Shown here: in pieces, positions 51,727 through 60,718 of the stretch
How positions within the stretch are numbered: the first letter of the stretch is position 1
Layout of the letters: every line of letters starts with the position of its first letter
Assembly (NCBI GenBank): GCA_002437495.1
Contig: DJQA01000013.1
Location: forward strand, 35,444-99,443
Source: Prevotellaceae bacterium UBA6398
GTDB taxonomy: Bacteria > Bacteroidota > Bacteroidia > Bacteroidales > Bacteroidaceae
Direction of reading: 5' to 3'
Length of the DNA stretch: 64,000 nt
The notes under the pieces: generated by a model
What the model was told of the DNA's origin: nothing
Seen by the model: only the letters and a program-made list of their open reading frames with translations
The model's database searches: none
Made by a program: the position numbers and the translations under genes

Positions 51727-52911
51727 ATGAGAGATCCAAAGAAATCACTTCGCCTTAGCGCGATTGCCGCACTGCTTCTTTCGGCGGCGTTCCAGTTTAC
51801 AGCCTGCTCTGACGACGACTCGGCACCGAAAATCAACATCACAGGCACAACGGTTGCAACACCGCAGAAAAACCCCGTATTGAAAGGCGTTTTCGTACTC
51901 AACGAGGGCGCGATGGGAACAAACAAGTCGTCGCTGGACTATTTCGACTACACCAACGGCAACTATTACCTCAACCTTTTCCCGACCATAAACCCGGACG
52001 TAACGCTAGGACTGGGCGACACGGGAAACGACATTCAAGTTTACAAGGACAAAGTGTATGCCGTTATGAACGGCTCGAACCTTGTTGAGGTTATGAGTGC
52101 AAAAACGGGCAAGCACGTGGCTTCCGTTAACATCCCCGCATGCCGTTTCATAACTTTCAATGGCAACTATGCCTATGTGTCTTCGTATGCCGACCCCACC
52201 GACAAGACATCGAAAACCACCAAAGGCTCGGTTTACAAAGTTAACCTCAATACATACTCAGTTGAAGGCACTGTAACCGTGGGCTATCAGCCCGAGGGCA
52301 TCGCCTTTGCCAACGGGAAAGTGTTTGTTGCCAATTCGGGCGGCTATATGTCGCCAAATTACGAGCATTCAATCAACGTTATAAACCCGCAGACAATGCA
52401 GGTTGAAAAGACAATCGATGCCGGGCTTAACCTAGGCAAGGTAGCTCTTGGCAAGGACGACAACCTTTATGTAATCTCCACGGGAAACTATAGCACGGTA
52501 AGTTCCAAGATATACGTTGTGAACACGGCAACTGCGGCATTGAGCGACTCAATCGACACGCGCGTTTCAGCCATTGCCGCCGCCGGCGACAACCTGTATA
52601 TAATAGGTGTTGAATACAAGGCACCCACATACGAGGCCACAAACTCGTATTCGCTCTACAACACCAAGACCAAGGAACTATCAACCGCAGGTTTCATAAC
52701 CGACGGAACGGACAGCAGAATTGTAATGCCATACGCCGTTGCAGCGAGCCCCGACACAAAAGAAATATTCGTGGCTGACGCGAAAGACTACAAGACACCC
52801 GGCATGCTCTATTGCTACAGCGCGGCCGGCAAGCTGCAATGGTCGGCAACCACGGGACTTATACCGGGGCACATGACTTTTACCACAACCCGGCTCGAAG
52901 GCTTGAAGTAA
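51727..52911 (+). CDS. btuG: BtuG-like surface lipoprotein, beta-propeller
   Basis: 394-aa lipoprotein (lipobox FTAC, C27, followed by SDDD, an acidic stretch typical of surface export signals in Bacteroidota). The rest is a repeated-blade propeller of the YncE/DUF5074 type, with blades such as VEVMSAKTGKHVASVNIP and VYKVNLNTYSVEGTVTVG. BtuG of Bacteroides thetaiotaomicron is a seven-bladed surface B12 binder that forms a complex with BtuB; the operon partner and riboswitch support the same role here. Confidence 0.85.
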   Translation: MRDPKKSLRLSAIAALLLSAAFQFTACSDDDSAPKINITGTTVATPQKNPVLKGVFVLNEGAMGTNKSSLDYFDYTNGNYYLNLFPTINPDVTLGLGDTGNDIQVYKDKVYAVMNGSNLVEVMSAKTGKHVASVNIPACRFITFNGNYAYVSSYADPTDKTSKTTKGSVYKVNLNTYSVEGTVTVGYQPEGIAFANGKVFVANSGGYMSPNYEHSINVINPQTMQVEKTIDAGLNLGKVALGKDDNLYVISTGNYSTVSSKIYVVNTATAALSDSIDTRVSAIAAAGDNLYIIGVEYKAPTYEATNSYSLYNTKTKELSTAGFITDGTDSRIVMPYAVAASPDTKEIFVADAKDYKTPGMLYCYSAAGKLQWSATTGLIPGHMTFTTTRLEGLK

Positions 52912-52936
52912 GAAACACTACAAATAAAATACAGAG

Positions 52937-52973
52937 CGCGGTTTGCATCGCATGGTGCAGACCGCGTTTTTTT
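52937..52973 (+). terminator. Terminator of btuB-btuG
   Basis: CGCGGTTTGCA (52937-52947) with TGCAGACCGCG (52956-52966), an 11-bp stem with one G-U pair, followed by TTTTTTT, 25 bp past the stop. Confidence 0.88.
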
Positions 52974-53113
52974 ATGTCGGCACGCGATGACGGCAAAGCT
53001 CTATGCAGCGTAAATTCGGAATAAGTTACTTCTGAAATCCGAACATGATTATACATTCATACCGCGTGCGCTATTAATATGCGAGTAGAGGGTAACTAAT
53101 GGTTAGTGTCGCC

Positions 53114-53222
53114 GTAGGGGTGTATGGCATACGCCCTGAATTGCGACGGTTTGCATGTAAAGGCGGCGGTTTGCCGTGCGTTTTGGGCGATGGCGCACAG
53201 GGCGTAAGGCATGCGCCCCTGC
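53114..53222 (+). repeat. MITE-like element B, complete (109 bp)
   Basis: Left end GTAGGGGTGTATGGCATACG.. (53114-53136) and right end ..GGCGTAAGGCATGCGCCCCTGC (53200-53222), inverted. Its length equals copy 1b. It lies 49 bp before the array at 53272. The stretch 52974-53113 shows nothing else. Confidence 0.87.
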
Positions 53223-53271
53223 AAATGGCGCAAAACCCAAACCGGCAACTCTTTTTCAAACATCACGAAAA

Positions 53272-53349
53272 CAACATAGGATGTAGGAAAAACTACGTCC
53301 GATGTAGAAAAAATTATATCAGACATAGAAAAAACTACATCAGACATAG
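53272..53349 (+). repeat. Phased palindrome array A, copy 10
   Basis: Units at 53272, 53293, 53314 and 53335, all 21 bp apart; triplets AGG, CCG, CAG, CAG. Each spacer is 6 bp and A-rich (GAAAAA, AAAAAA, AAAAAA). With the upstream element B this is the cleanest full composite (53114-53357), between the convergent btuG and glycan genes. Confidence 0.92.
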
Positions 53350-53479
53350 TTTTTCTCATTCATAACCTTTCGAAAGGCAAAACGATACAAAAGGAAGAAT
53401 GTTGTGTCAAAACGTTGATAATAAGCGCATGGTGAAAAGCGTTCCAAACTGCGTTTCTGCCTTTAATGAAACAGAGTGT

Positions 53480-54187
53480 TTACAGCTTAATTCTCCGCAA
53501 CAACCAATACACGAGATATAGGCGGTATTTAAGTTTGAACCATGCGCTTGTAGTCTTTTCCAGTCCGGCGGCTGACGTGTTGTTGCCATAGCGGCGGTAG
53601 CGTATCAGCTTGTCATTTAGGAAAACTGTTTTGTAGAACACAAGTCCAACGAGACCGAGCCAGTTGTCGTGAGTGCAGCATTTGTGGTTGGGAGGGAAGG
53701 GGAGTGCCTTGCGCAGTACGTCTTTCCCGAATGCCATGCAGCAGCCAAGATAGCTGAAACGTATGAGGTTGTTCAGCAGTCCGGGTCTTGAACGCCTTTC
53801 GACACAGTATGATTGCGCTATAATCCTGTTTTCGGCATCAACCATCGTGGCATCGGAAATTACGAAGTCGCAGTTTTTCAAGTGCTCCATACATACCTTC
53901 ACCTTTTGCGGTTCCCAAATGTCGTCTTGGTCGGACAGGAAAATGTAGTCGCCATTTGCGTGTTTAAGTGCGTTCTCGAAATTCGGCGTGTAGCCATGCT
54001 GCCCATTGTTTGTGAAAACCCTGATTATCGGCGACTTCAGTTCGCGCACAATTTTCAAGGTGTTGTCGGTTGAGCCGTCGTCAGAGATTATAATCTCGTC
54101 ATCGGGGGATATCTGACATAATATGGAGCAAAGCTGTTCTCTTATGAAGCGTTCGCCGTTGTATGTGGCAATGCAAACCGAAATCAT
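53480..54187 (-). CDS. Glycosyltransferase family 2
   Basis: 235-aa GT2 enzyme. The GT-A start VCIATYNGERFIREQL is followed by IISDDGSTDNT (nucleotide-binding Asp), FLSDQDDIWEPQK (the DxD metal site as DQDD) and HDNWLG late in the catalytic domain. Close to rhamnosyl- or galactosyl-adding members. It is the last gene of the polysaccharide operon. Confidence 0.9.
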   Translation of the reverse strand: MISVCIATYNGERFIREQLCSILCQISPDDEIIISDDGSTDNTLKIVRELKSPIIRVFTNNGQHGYTPNFENALKHANGDYIFLSDQDDIWEPQKVKVCMEHLKNCDFVISDATMVDAENRIIAQSYCVERRSRPGLLNNLIRFSYLGCCMAFGKDVLRKALPFPPNHKCCTHDNWLGLVGLVFYKTVFLNDKLIRYRRYGNNTSAAGLEKTTSAWFKLKYRLYLVYWLLRRIKL

Positions 54188-54205
54188 AATTTTGTGTTTT
54201 GGGTT

Positions 54206-55042
54206 TTACAGCCGGAAACCATCGCGGATTCCCTTTGTTATACATTTCAGCTTTTCCATTCTGTTACGCTCCACAATAATTATTCCTATTGTGTCTTTAA
54301 GCAGGAAAAGGTCTTTTTTAAGAATCCACAGCGGAAGTTTCAGCAGGTATTTGCGGTTAAGATACACGGTGTTCCTTGCCCAAAAATACCGTCGCTTTGG
54401 AGAATGGTTTGACGACAGGATGCCGAACTTTTTCATCGGACTTCCAAGGTGGTGGCTTATGAGCGGTTTGCTCACTTTAACTGCCTTGTATTTTCCACTT
54501 AGTTTAAGACGTATAACGAAATCGAAGTCAACGCAGTCGATGAAAAGTTTTTCGGTGTATAAGCCTATGGTATTAAAAATTTCCGCCTTGTGAAGCGTGC
54601 CTGAAGTTATGATGGTTGTGCTTTCTTCGGCTTCGGGGAGTTTGCGCGCGCTTTGCGAAAAATTAGTGCCTATAAGTCCTGCATCGGGAAATTGTTGCAA
54701 AACATCGGCGTAGGTTTCCAATATGTTGCTTTCGGGAAAAGAGTCATCATCGAGCGTCAGAATCCATTCCTTTCCTGCGTTAAGGGCTTTCTTTATGCCG
54801 ATGTTCAGCGCGGCGGCAATTCCCGTGTTTTGGCCAAGGGCTGTTAGTTGTGCATTGTTCGAGCAGGCGGTTTCCTTTATGAAATCTATGTTCTCCGAGC
54901 CGTTGTCAACCACAATCACGAGGTCTGCCACGCTGTGAGCTTGCAGAAGGTTAGCGGCGAAATCCTTGTCGGGATTGTATGTAACAATAACAATGGCGGT
55001 ATTGCCTTTTTGTGGCATTGCGTTTTCCTTTTCCTTATACAT
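54206..55042 (-). CDS. Glycosyltransferase family 2 (rhamnosyltransferase-like)
   Basis: 278-aa GT2 enzyme. AIVIVTYNPDKDF, IVVDNGSENID, NTGIAAALNIGIKKA and LTLDDDSFPE mark the donor site; FIDCVDFDFVIRLKLSG is typical of rhamnosyltransferases. Start could be 55042 or the internal Met at 55018; both overlap or abut the upstream polymerase gene. Confidence 0.87.
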   Translation of the reverse strand: MYKEKENAMPQKGNTAIVIVTYNPDKDFAANLLQAHSVADLVIVVDNGSENIDFIKETACSNNAQLTALGQNTGIAAALNIGIKKALNAGKEWILTLDDDSFPESNILETYADVLQQFPDAGLIGTNFSQSARKLPEAEESTTIITSGTLHKAEIFNTIGLYTEKLFIDCVDFDFVIRLKLSGKYKAVKVSKPLISHHLGSPMKKFGILSSNHSPKRRYFWARNTVYLNRKYLLKLPLWILKKDLFLLKDTIGIIIVERNRMEKLKCITKGIRDGFRL

Positions 55043-56084
55043 TCTCCAAAAGTTTCATGTAAAAAACGTTTATGGCAAACAGGCTAATCCCCACCACGGC
55101 TACTATTGACGCAGCCACTGCGCGTTGCCTTACGGTATAGAACAGACAGGAATATATTATTATGTCAACAATTCCGTAGAGTTCGCTTATGCGGAACGAC
55201 AGCACCGGCAGCGGGGCGAAGAGCAGGAAAACAAACACCGAGCAGGCCATGATTTTTAGCAGAATGGGCAGGTATTTGTTTGACTGCCTTATGGTGTCGT
55301 ACATCAGCAGCGTGAAAAGGAATATTGCAATCTTTACGAGAAACACCATGCCGAACACGTTGATTTCAGAACCTGTGCCTTTCTCTGCGAGCGTTTGGTA
55401 TATTTCAATCTTCTTGCCCACAAAGGGAATGTAGGTAAGTATGTTTATATGTGTGAAATATATCAAGTAGCCTATCGGCACGAGCGAAGCCAAAAGGTAT
55501 TTGCCTTTGCGTGTAAGGTCTTTGTTGTTGAGCCACAGCATGGGAAAGAACAGCAACGATGAAATGTGGAAGCAAGTTGACACAGCCCACAGCAGGGAGC
55601 ATTTCAGCTTTTCGCCGTTTGCGAGCATAGGCACGGTTAGCAGGAATATCCCGGATGCAATGCCTGCCCTTATCTGAGTCAGGTCGTGATAGATGTAGTA
55701 GTTGCCCAGGTATATTACAAGCGGAAGAAAATAAAACAGTGAAAGCCTTTTTATGGCGTACAATTTAATGGTTATTCCTGCAAGGGCGTACAGCACGAGT
55801 ACCCACCTCACGCTTCCGCCGAGCCACTGCACAAACCGGCAGATATAGCGGTAGGTGAACTCTATCATGAGAACGTATCTCGGCTTGTCGTAGTAGGAAA
55901 ACACGTCCTCGTATACCGTGGAATCGTGGTCGAAACCTATTGGGCGGAAACCTGCATAGGCAATCAGAATGCAGCCCAAAGCAATGTAAACGCTTTTCCA
56001 ATCGCACTTGAAACTGTAGCCCAGACATTCAACGAACGAGAGGGCGATGCATACCACGAGAACCAGACCGAGAAGCTGTATCAT
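55035..56084 (-). CDS. EpsG/Wzy-like polysaccharide polymerase
   Basis: 349-aa integral membrane protein with about 10 hydrophobic segments. The early YAGFRPIGFDHDSTVYEDVF resembles the FR..GxDxxxY block of EpsG-family polymerases, which join repeat units of surface polysaccharides. It fills the Wzy role in this Wzx/Wzz cluster. Low conservation of the family limits certainty. Confidence 0.78.
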   Translation of the reverse strand: MIQLLGLVLVVCIALSFVECLGYSFKCDWKSVYIALGCILIAYAGFRPIGFDHDSTVYEDVFSYYDKPRYVLMIEFTYRYICRFVQWLGGSVRWVLVLYALAGITIKLYAIKRLSLFYFLPLVIYLGNYYIYHDLTQIRAGIASGIFLLTVPMLANGEKLKCSLLWAVSTCFHISSLLFFPMLWLNNKDLTRKGKYLLASLVPIGYLIYFTHINILTYIPFVGKKIEIYQTLAEKGTGSEINVFGMVFLVKIAIFLFTLLMYDTIRQSNKYLPILLKIMACSVFVFLLFAPLPVLSFRISELYGIVDIIIYSCLFYTVRQRAVAASIVAVVGISLFAINVFYMKLLENV

Positions 56085-56092
56085 ATATGGTG

Positions 56093-57430
56093 TCAGATTT
56101 TCATGTCTTCCCTGTTAAGGAGTTGCCGGGTGTTTTCTATCATCTTTGCAAAAGTTTCGAGCGAGTTGTGCTCCATCGCCATTTTGTGTGTGCTGTTGCA
56201 AAGGCTGTCGTATTCTTCAGCCGGCATGTTGTATATTGAGTATATGGCATCGCCAAAGGCCTTATAGTCTTTAATTGTGACTTTATAGCCCGACACGCCG
56301 TTTTCGATCACGTCTATTGCCGTGCCTATTTCGAAGCACACCACCGGGGTGGCGCACATTATGGACTGGTTTACCATTGACGGACCGGCATCGTCAATCG
56401 ATGGGCTAAGGAAAATGTTGCTCGCGTTGTATGCTTTTATGAGATTTTGTTTTGATAGCTGCCCGGTGTAAATTGTATCGATGTTGAAGCCGTTCTCGTT
56501 TTTGTCTTCGGCATTTCCCGCCAGCACAATTATGCATTTGCCCTTTTGCTCTTCGTTGAGTTTTGCGGCAAAATGGTTTACGGCTTTTATGAGGTAGGCA
56601 AAGCCTTTTCCCTTTGCTGCGGGGTCGGCGTGGCGGGCAAACAGCACAAAAGTCTTGCTGCCGCTTATCCCTAGGTCTTTGCGGCATTGCGCCTTGGGCA
56701 TTCTTTTGAAAAGATTCTCGTCAACCGCTGCAGATGTTGAGATAACCCTGCGCCTGTCGAAAAGCCCGGTAGGTAGCGCAAAGCGCTGCATCCATGTGTT
56801 AAGTCCTATGGCATAGTTCATCGAGGCGTACATTTGCTTTTTCGTGCGGAAGTTTTTGGCAGTTTGGTCATTTGGGTCGTTGCTCGCCAGTGCAGGGCAG
56901 CAGCCGCAGCCTTTGAGAAAATTTCTGCATTCCATGAAATAGAAACATCCGCCGGTGAATGTGAACATGTCAACACTCCTTATTATTATGGGGCATTTCA
57001 ACTTGTCGTATATGGCTTTCAGCGTAACGGTTGTGAGCATGTGCTGCCAAAATAGCGTAACCACGGCATCGTAGGGCTTGTTTATTTTGGCCAGCAGGTC
57101 GTTTATGTTTATGGGCGAAACGTCCTCGTGTAGGTTCGTAATTATTATTTCGCTGTTTTTGCCGGGATAGATTTTGTCCTTGTGCAGCATGAAACGCATG
57201 AACCTGAATTTTTGCATAAAGGAATGGTTGCGGCAGAATCTTCTTATTTTGTCCGAAATTCTTTCAGAATATACGTTATATTCGTTTTCCTTTTGTCCGG
57301 GGAAGTCGTAGCGTGTCAAAAAGTCTACTTTGTGCCCGTGTCGTGTGAGTGCACACATAAAGTCGCGTGCCAACCCGGCCGAATGGTCGGGTGGAAAGCT
57401 CGAAATAAACAGTATGTTCAGCTTTTTCAT
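56093..57430 (-). CDS. Glycosyltransferase family 4
   Basis: 445-aa GT-B enzyme. The N-terminal ILFISSFPPDHSAGLARDF gives the acceptor domain. The donor domain has VLFARHADPAAKGKGFAYLIKA and IFLSPSIDDAGPSMVNQSIMCATPVVCFEIGTA (EX7E region in the form D-x7-Q). The CxxxC-rich middle (FTGGCFYFMECRNFLKGCGCC) is seen in a subset of GT4 enzymes. The donor sugar cannot be read. The wecE-like stop overlaps its start by 4 bp. Confidence 0.86.
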   Translation of the reverse strand: MKKLNILFISSFPPDHSAGLARDFMCALTRHGHKVDFLTRYDFPGQKENEYNVYSERISDKIRRFCRNHSFMQKFRFMRFMLHKDKIYPGKNSEIIITNLHEDVSPININDLLAKINKPYDAVVTLFWQHMLTTVTLKAIYDKLKCPIIIRSVDMFTFTGGCFYFMECRNFLKGCGCCPALASNDPNDQTAKNFRTKKQMYASMNYAIGLNTWMQRFALPTGLFDRRRVISTSAAVDENLFKRMPKAQCRKDLGISGSKTFVLFARHADPAAKGKGFAYLIKAVNHFAAKLNEEQKGKCIIVLAGNAEDKNENGFNIDTIYTGQLSKQNLIKAYNASNIFLSPSIDDAGPSMVNQSIMCATPVVCFEIGTAIDVIENGVSGYKVTIKDYKAFGDAIYSIYNMPAEEYDSLCNSTHKMAMEHNSLETFAKMIENTRQLLNREDMKI

Positions 57431-58566
57431 TGCTTGGCGGAATAAAATTCCTTGATTTTGTCAGTTATGTATTTTACTTCGTCTTCTTTCAGCTCATAAT
57501 ACATAGGCATTCTCACCAGGCAGTCGGCAAAGCGGTCGCAGTTGGGCAGCTCGGGGCGTTCGGTGTAGTGTGTGGTGTAATATTCGCTTCTGTGAAGTGC
57601 AAGATAGTGGAAACACGCCTGTATGCAATTGTCTTTAAGAAAATTTATAAGTGCACTGCGTTCGTTGATGCTGCGGCACACAATATAGAACATGTGGGCG
57701 TTGTTTGTTGCGTATTCGGGAATGTCGGGCAGAGTGAAATATCCTTTTATGGCAAGCGGCGTGAGTTCTTCGTAGTATATGTTCCACAACATTTTCCTGC
57801 GGTTTTGTATTGTGTCGAGTTCTTCGAGCTGCGCCAAAAGGAATGCGGCGTTAACTTCGGAGGGGAGGAATGACGAGCCTGTGTCAACCCAGCCGTATTT
57901 GTTAACCATGCCCCTAAAGAATTCGGCGCGGTTTGTGCCTTTTTCCCATATAATCTCCGCCCTTCTCGCATATTGTATGTCGTTTACGGTAAGTAGTCCG
58001 CCTTCGCCCCCTGATGTTACGTTCTTGGTCTCATGAAAGCTTATGCATCCCAGGTCTCCTATGCTTCCCAGCGGGCGTCCTTTGTAGAAAGAATCAAGCC
58101 CTTGCGCGTTGTCCTCAACAACCAGAACTCCGTGGCGGTGGGCTATATCCATAATCTTGTCCATGTCGCAGGCTATGCCGGCGTAGTGAACAACAACAAT
58201 AGCTTTGGTCTTTGGGGTTATGAGCTTCTCCAACTTGTTTGGGTCGATGTTGGGATTGTCGGCGCAACTGTCGGCAAAGACAATCTTTGCTCGCTCCCTT
58301 ACAAAGGCGAGGGCGGAAGACACGAAAGTGTAGGATGGTACTATAACTTCATCGCCGGGGTTTATGTTGCACAATATAGCCGACATTTCCAGGGCATCGG
58401 AGCCGGAGGTGGTGAGAATTGCTTTTTTGTAACCATAGCGTTGCTCGAAAAACGACTGACACTTTTTTGTGAATTCGCCGTTTCCCGACAGCTTGCAGTT
58501 GAACACCGCTTGATACATATAGTGCGCCTCTTTTCCCGTAAGGTGGGGCTTGTTGAAGTTTATCAT
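57427..58566 (-). CDS. DegT/WecE-type sugar-nucleotide aminotransferase
   Basis: 379-aa fold-I aminotransferase. PLP lysine K181 in SFHETKNVTSGGEGG; GSDALEMSA and PSYTFVSSA line the phosphate site. The opening MINFNKPHLTGKEAHYM and overall layout are those of WecE/RffA, which makes dTDP-4-amino-4,6-dideoxy-D-galactose. Its keto-sugar supply (RmlA, RmlB) is not in the window. I start at 58566 (MINFNK); the upstream Met would add an unlikely 11 residues overlapping the epimerase. Confidence 0.88.
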   Translation of the reverse strand: MINFNKPHLTGKEAHYMYQAVFNCKLSGNGEFTKKCQSFFEQRYGYKKAILTTSGSDALEMSAILCNINPGDEVIVPSYTFVSSALAFVRERAKIVFADSCADNPNIDPNKLEKLITPKTKAIVVVHYAGIACDMDKIMDIAHRHGVLVVEDNAQGLDSFYKGRPLGSIGDLGCISFHETKNVTSGGEGGLLTVNDIQYARRAEIIWEKGTNRAEFFRGMVNKYGWVDTGSSFLPSEVNAAFLLAQLEELDTIQNRRKMLWNIYYEELTPLAIKGYFTLPDIPEYATNNAHMFYIVCRSINERSALINFLKDNCIQACFHYLALHRSEYYTTHYTERPELPNCDRFADCLVRMPMYYELKEDEVKYITDKIKEFYSAKQ

Positions 58567-59594
58567 TTCTCTTTGTTTAAATTTTTGTCCCTGCCCCAAA
58601 GTTTTTCAAACCTTTGCAGTTCCATTTCCTTTTTGAAATCTCTAAGGTAGTCAATATAGCTATATTTCATTTTGTACCCGAGATATTTTTCTGTTTTTGA
58701 TATATCAAACACATATTCCGTAGCATCGGGCTTGCTTGGGTCGTAGAGTATTTCCGGCTTGTCCATGCCCTTTGGCGTGAATACTTCCACAATGCCCTTT
58801 ATTTGGTCTTCAAGTGTGGTGCCTATGCCTGTACCCACATTGTACATTCCGCAAGGAGCTTCTTCTGCGGATATACTTTTTTCTATTATTTGGCAGCAGT
58901 CCTTTACATATATAACGTCGTGCACCCTGCTTGGATTGCCCCACACGGTGATTGCTTCTCCATTGATTGCCTTTTGTATCATCAGACGGTAGCCCTGCCA
59001 CTTCTCCACGCCGTCAACATAATACATTGGATTGGGATGGTACAGGTAAATATTTGGGAACCTAAGCAGATAGTATTTTATGCCGTATTTTGCGTTGTAG
59101 TGGTGTATAAAATCAGTGGCGCAATTTTTTGAAATGGCGTAAACCGAGTGGTCGTTGTTTATGGGGAAAGCCGACCGGGCATCAGAAGGAATGGGGTTCT
59201 TGCTGCCGCAAAGGTAGCTTACATCGGATATTGACTGGGAATAGACAATCCTGTCGGCTTTTGCCTTTATGCAATATTCAAGCACGTTGAGGCTTCCGGT
59301 TATATTGGTGTCTATGTAGCTTTGTGGATTGTACCCTTTCATCCTTGCGGGGAGCATTCCGGCCAGGTGCACAACGGCGAATACGTTTTTGCAGGGGAGT
59401 TTGTCGAATTCCTCTTTATTGGTTATGTCAACCGAATGATAATCTATTCCGTATTCGGCAAAGAAGCCGTTGTCGCTTTTTCTGTGTCCTGTGGCAACAA
59501 CATCGTATCCCATATTTTTAAGGTAGAGTGTGGCATATGCCCCCACGGTGCCTGTGGCCCCGAAAATAACAATTCTCTTGTTTGCGGTTTTCAT
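58563..59594 (-). CDS. NAD-dependent sugar epimerase/dehydratase
   Basis: 343-aa short-chain dehydrogenase (extended type). The NAD-binding glycine motif GATGTVG is at 12-18 and the catalytic YxxxK at Y152-K156 (VYAISK). Substrate unknown; in context it prepares a sugar nucleotide for this glycan. It overlaps both neighbours by 4 bp. Confidence 0.88.
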   Translation of the reverse strand: MKTANKRIVIFGATGTVGAYATLYLKNMGYDVVATGHRKSDNGFFAEYGIDYHSVDITNKEEFDKLPCKNVFAVVHLAGMLPARMKGYNPQSYIDTNITGSLNVLEYCIKAKADRIVYSQSISDVSYLCGSKNPIPSDARSAFPINNDHSVYAISKNCATDFIHHYNAKYGIKYYLLRFPNIYLYHPNPMYYVDGVEKWQGYRLMIQKAINGEAITVWGNPSRVHDVIYVKDCCQIIEKSISAEEAPCGMYNVGTGIGTTLEDQIKGIVEVFTPKGMDKPEILYDPSKPDATEYVFDISKTEKYLGYKMKYSYIDYLRDFKKEMELQRFEKLWGRDKNLNKEK

Positions 59595-60718
59595 TTCAGT
59601 TCAAGTCTCCCTTCGTGTGATTGGTATATAAGGTATCCGCTTCTGTCTCCGCTGCATTCAATGTTGCGCAGTTCGGGGTCGGTAATTTCCGCCCTTACTA
59701 TTTGCGGATATTCCTTTTTGTTTATAATGTATTTTTTCAACCATTCGGTTTCCTTGCAAAGAAAATATGCGCCGGAATAATTGTGCCTGCTTATTACAGG
59801 TTCGGAGAACGTTCCCAACGCCACTTCAATCACCCCTTTCAGGAAATCGTATCCTGTGGAAAGCCTTACGAGGTCGGAACCAATGAAATCGCCGCCCATT
59901 CTTGCTCCTATTTCGATAATCCTTATGTCTCCGTCTTCGGTTATTTTAAGTTCGGAGTGGGATGCGCCGTATTCTATGTGCAGGGCATCGAGGGCTTTCA
60001 GTACAATGGCTTTCACGTAGTCCTGTGTTTTTTGCGGCAGATTTGAGGGCTGGTGGTGTGCAAGCTCAACAAAGAACGGTTCGCCGGTAGTAACCTTGTC
60101 GGTTATTTGCAGTATGTGGTGCTTCCCCTTGTATGATATTGCCTCGACGCTTATCTCCATTCCGCTTACGTATTCCTCAACAATGGCTTCGTGGGTGAAG
60201 GATTCTTTTTGCGCCCGAGCCACGGCGGCGGGGAAGTCGGCGGGGCAGCAAACTTTTTCCACGCCGCGGCTTCCCGATCTGTCAGTGGGTTTTACTATGA
60301 TGGGAAACTTCAAACCGGCAATCAGCTCTGTGCTACTTTCTCCAGCAATCTTCACATATTTGGGCGAGGGCACTTTATGGGCTGTGAAAGACCGGCGCAT
60401 AAGATATTTGTTTGTGGTTGTTTGCGAGTATTCGTAGCTGTTGGATATGAGCCCCATTTTCCATGCAACATAGTTTACGGTCTGCACGGCGGTGTCTGAC
60501 GCAATTGTCGTTATGCCGTCAATTTTCGCTGCCATGCATTCCCGCAGTATGCTTTCCTTTTCTATGATCGATATTGGAAAGAAATGGTCGGCCACATCTG
60601 CACACACAGCTCCGTCTTTCCACGAAAAGCAGTAAACTTCCAATCCCATTTGCTGTGCTTTTTCAACAGCGGGCAGTTGCAGGTAGCTGCCTCCTATTAT
60701 GGCTATCTTCTTTTTCAT
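59591..60718 (-). CDS. ATP-grasp carboxylate ligase in the polysaccharide cluster
   Basis: 375-aa ATP-grasp protein. N-terminal Rossmann-like part (KIAIIGGSYLQLPAVEKA), central ATP-grasp with FPIIVKPTDRSGSRGV and VEEYVSGMEISVEAIS, and metal-binding IIEIGARMGGDFIGSDLV. Such enzymes join a carboxylate to an amine or thiol. Beside a sugar aminotransferase it may attach an amino acid or other acid to the amino sugar, but this is inference. Confidence 0.85.
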   Translation of the reverse strand: MKKKIAIIGGSYLQLPAVEKAQQMGLEVYCFSWKDGAVCADVADHFFPISIIEKESILRECMAAKIDGITTIASDTAVQTVNYVAWKMGLISNSYEYSQTTTNKYLMRRSFTAHKVPSPKYVKIAGESSTELIAGLKFPIIVKPTDRSGSRGVEKVCCPADFPAAVARAQKESFTHEAIVEEYVSGMEISVEAISYKGKHHILQITDKVTTGEPFFVELAHHQPSNLPQKTQDYVKAIVLKALDALHIEYGASHSELKITEDGDIRIIEIGARMGGDFIGSDLVRLSTGYDFLKGVIEVALGTFSEPVISRHNYSGAYFLCKETEWLKKYIINKKEYPQIVRAEITDPELRNIECSGDRSGYLIYQSHEGRLELK

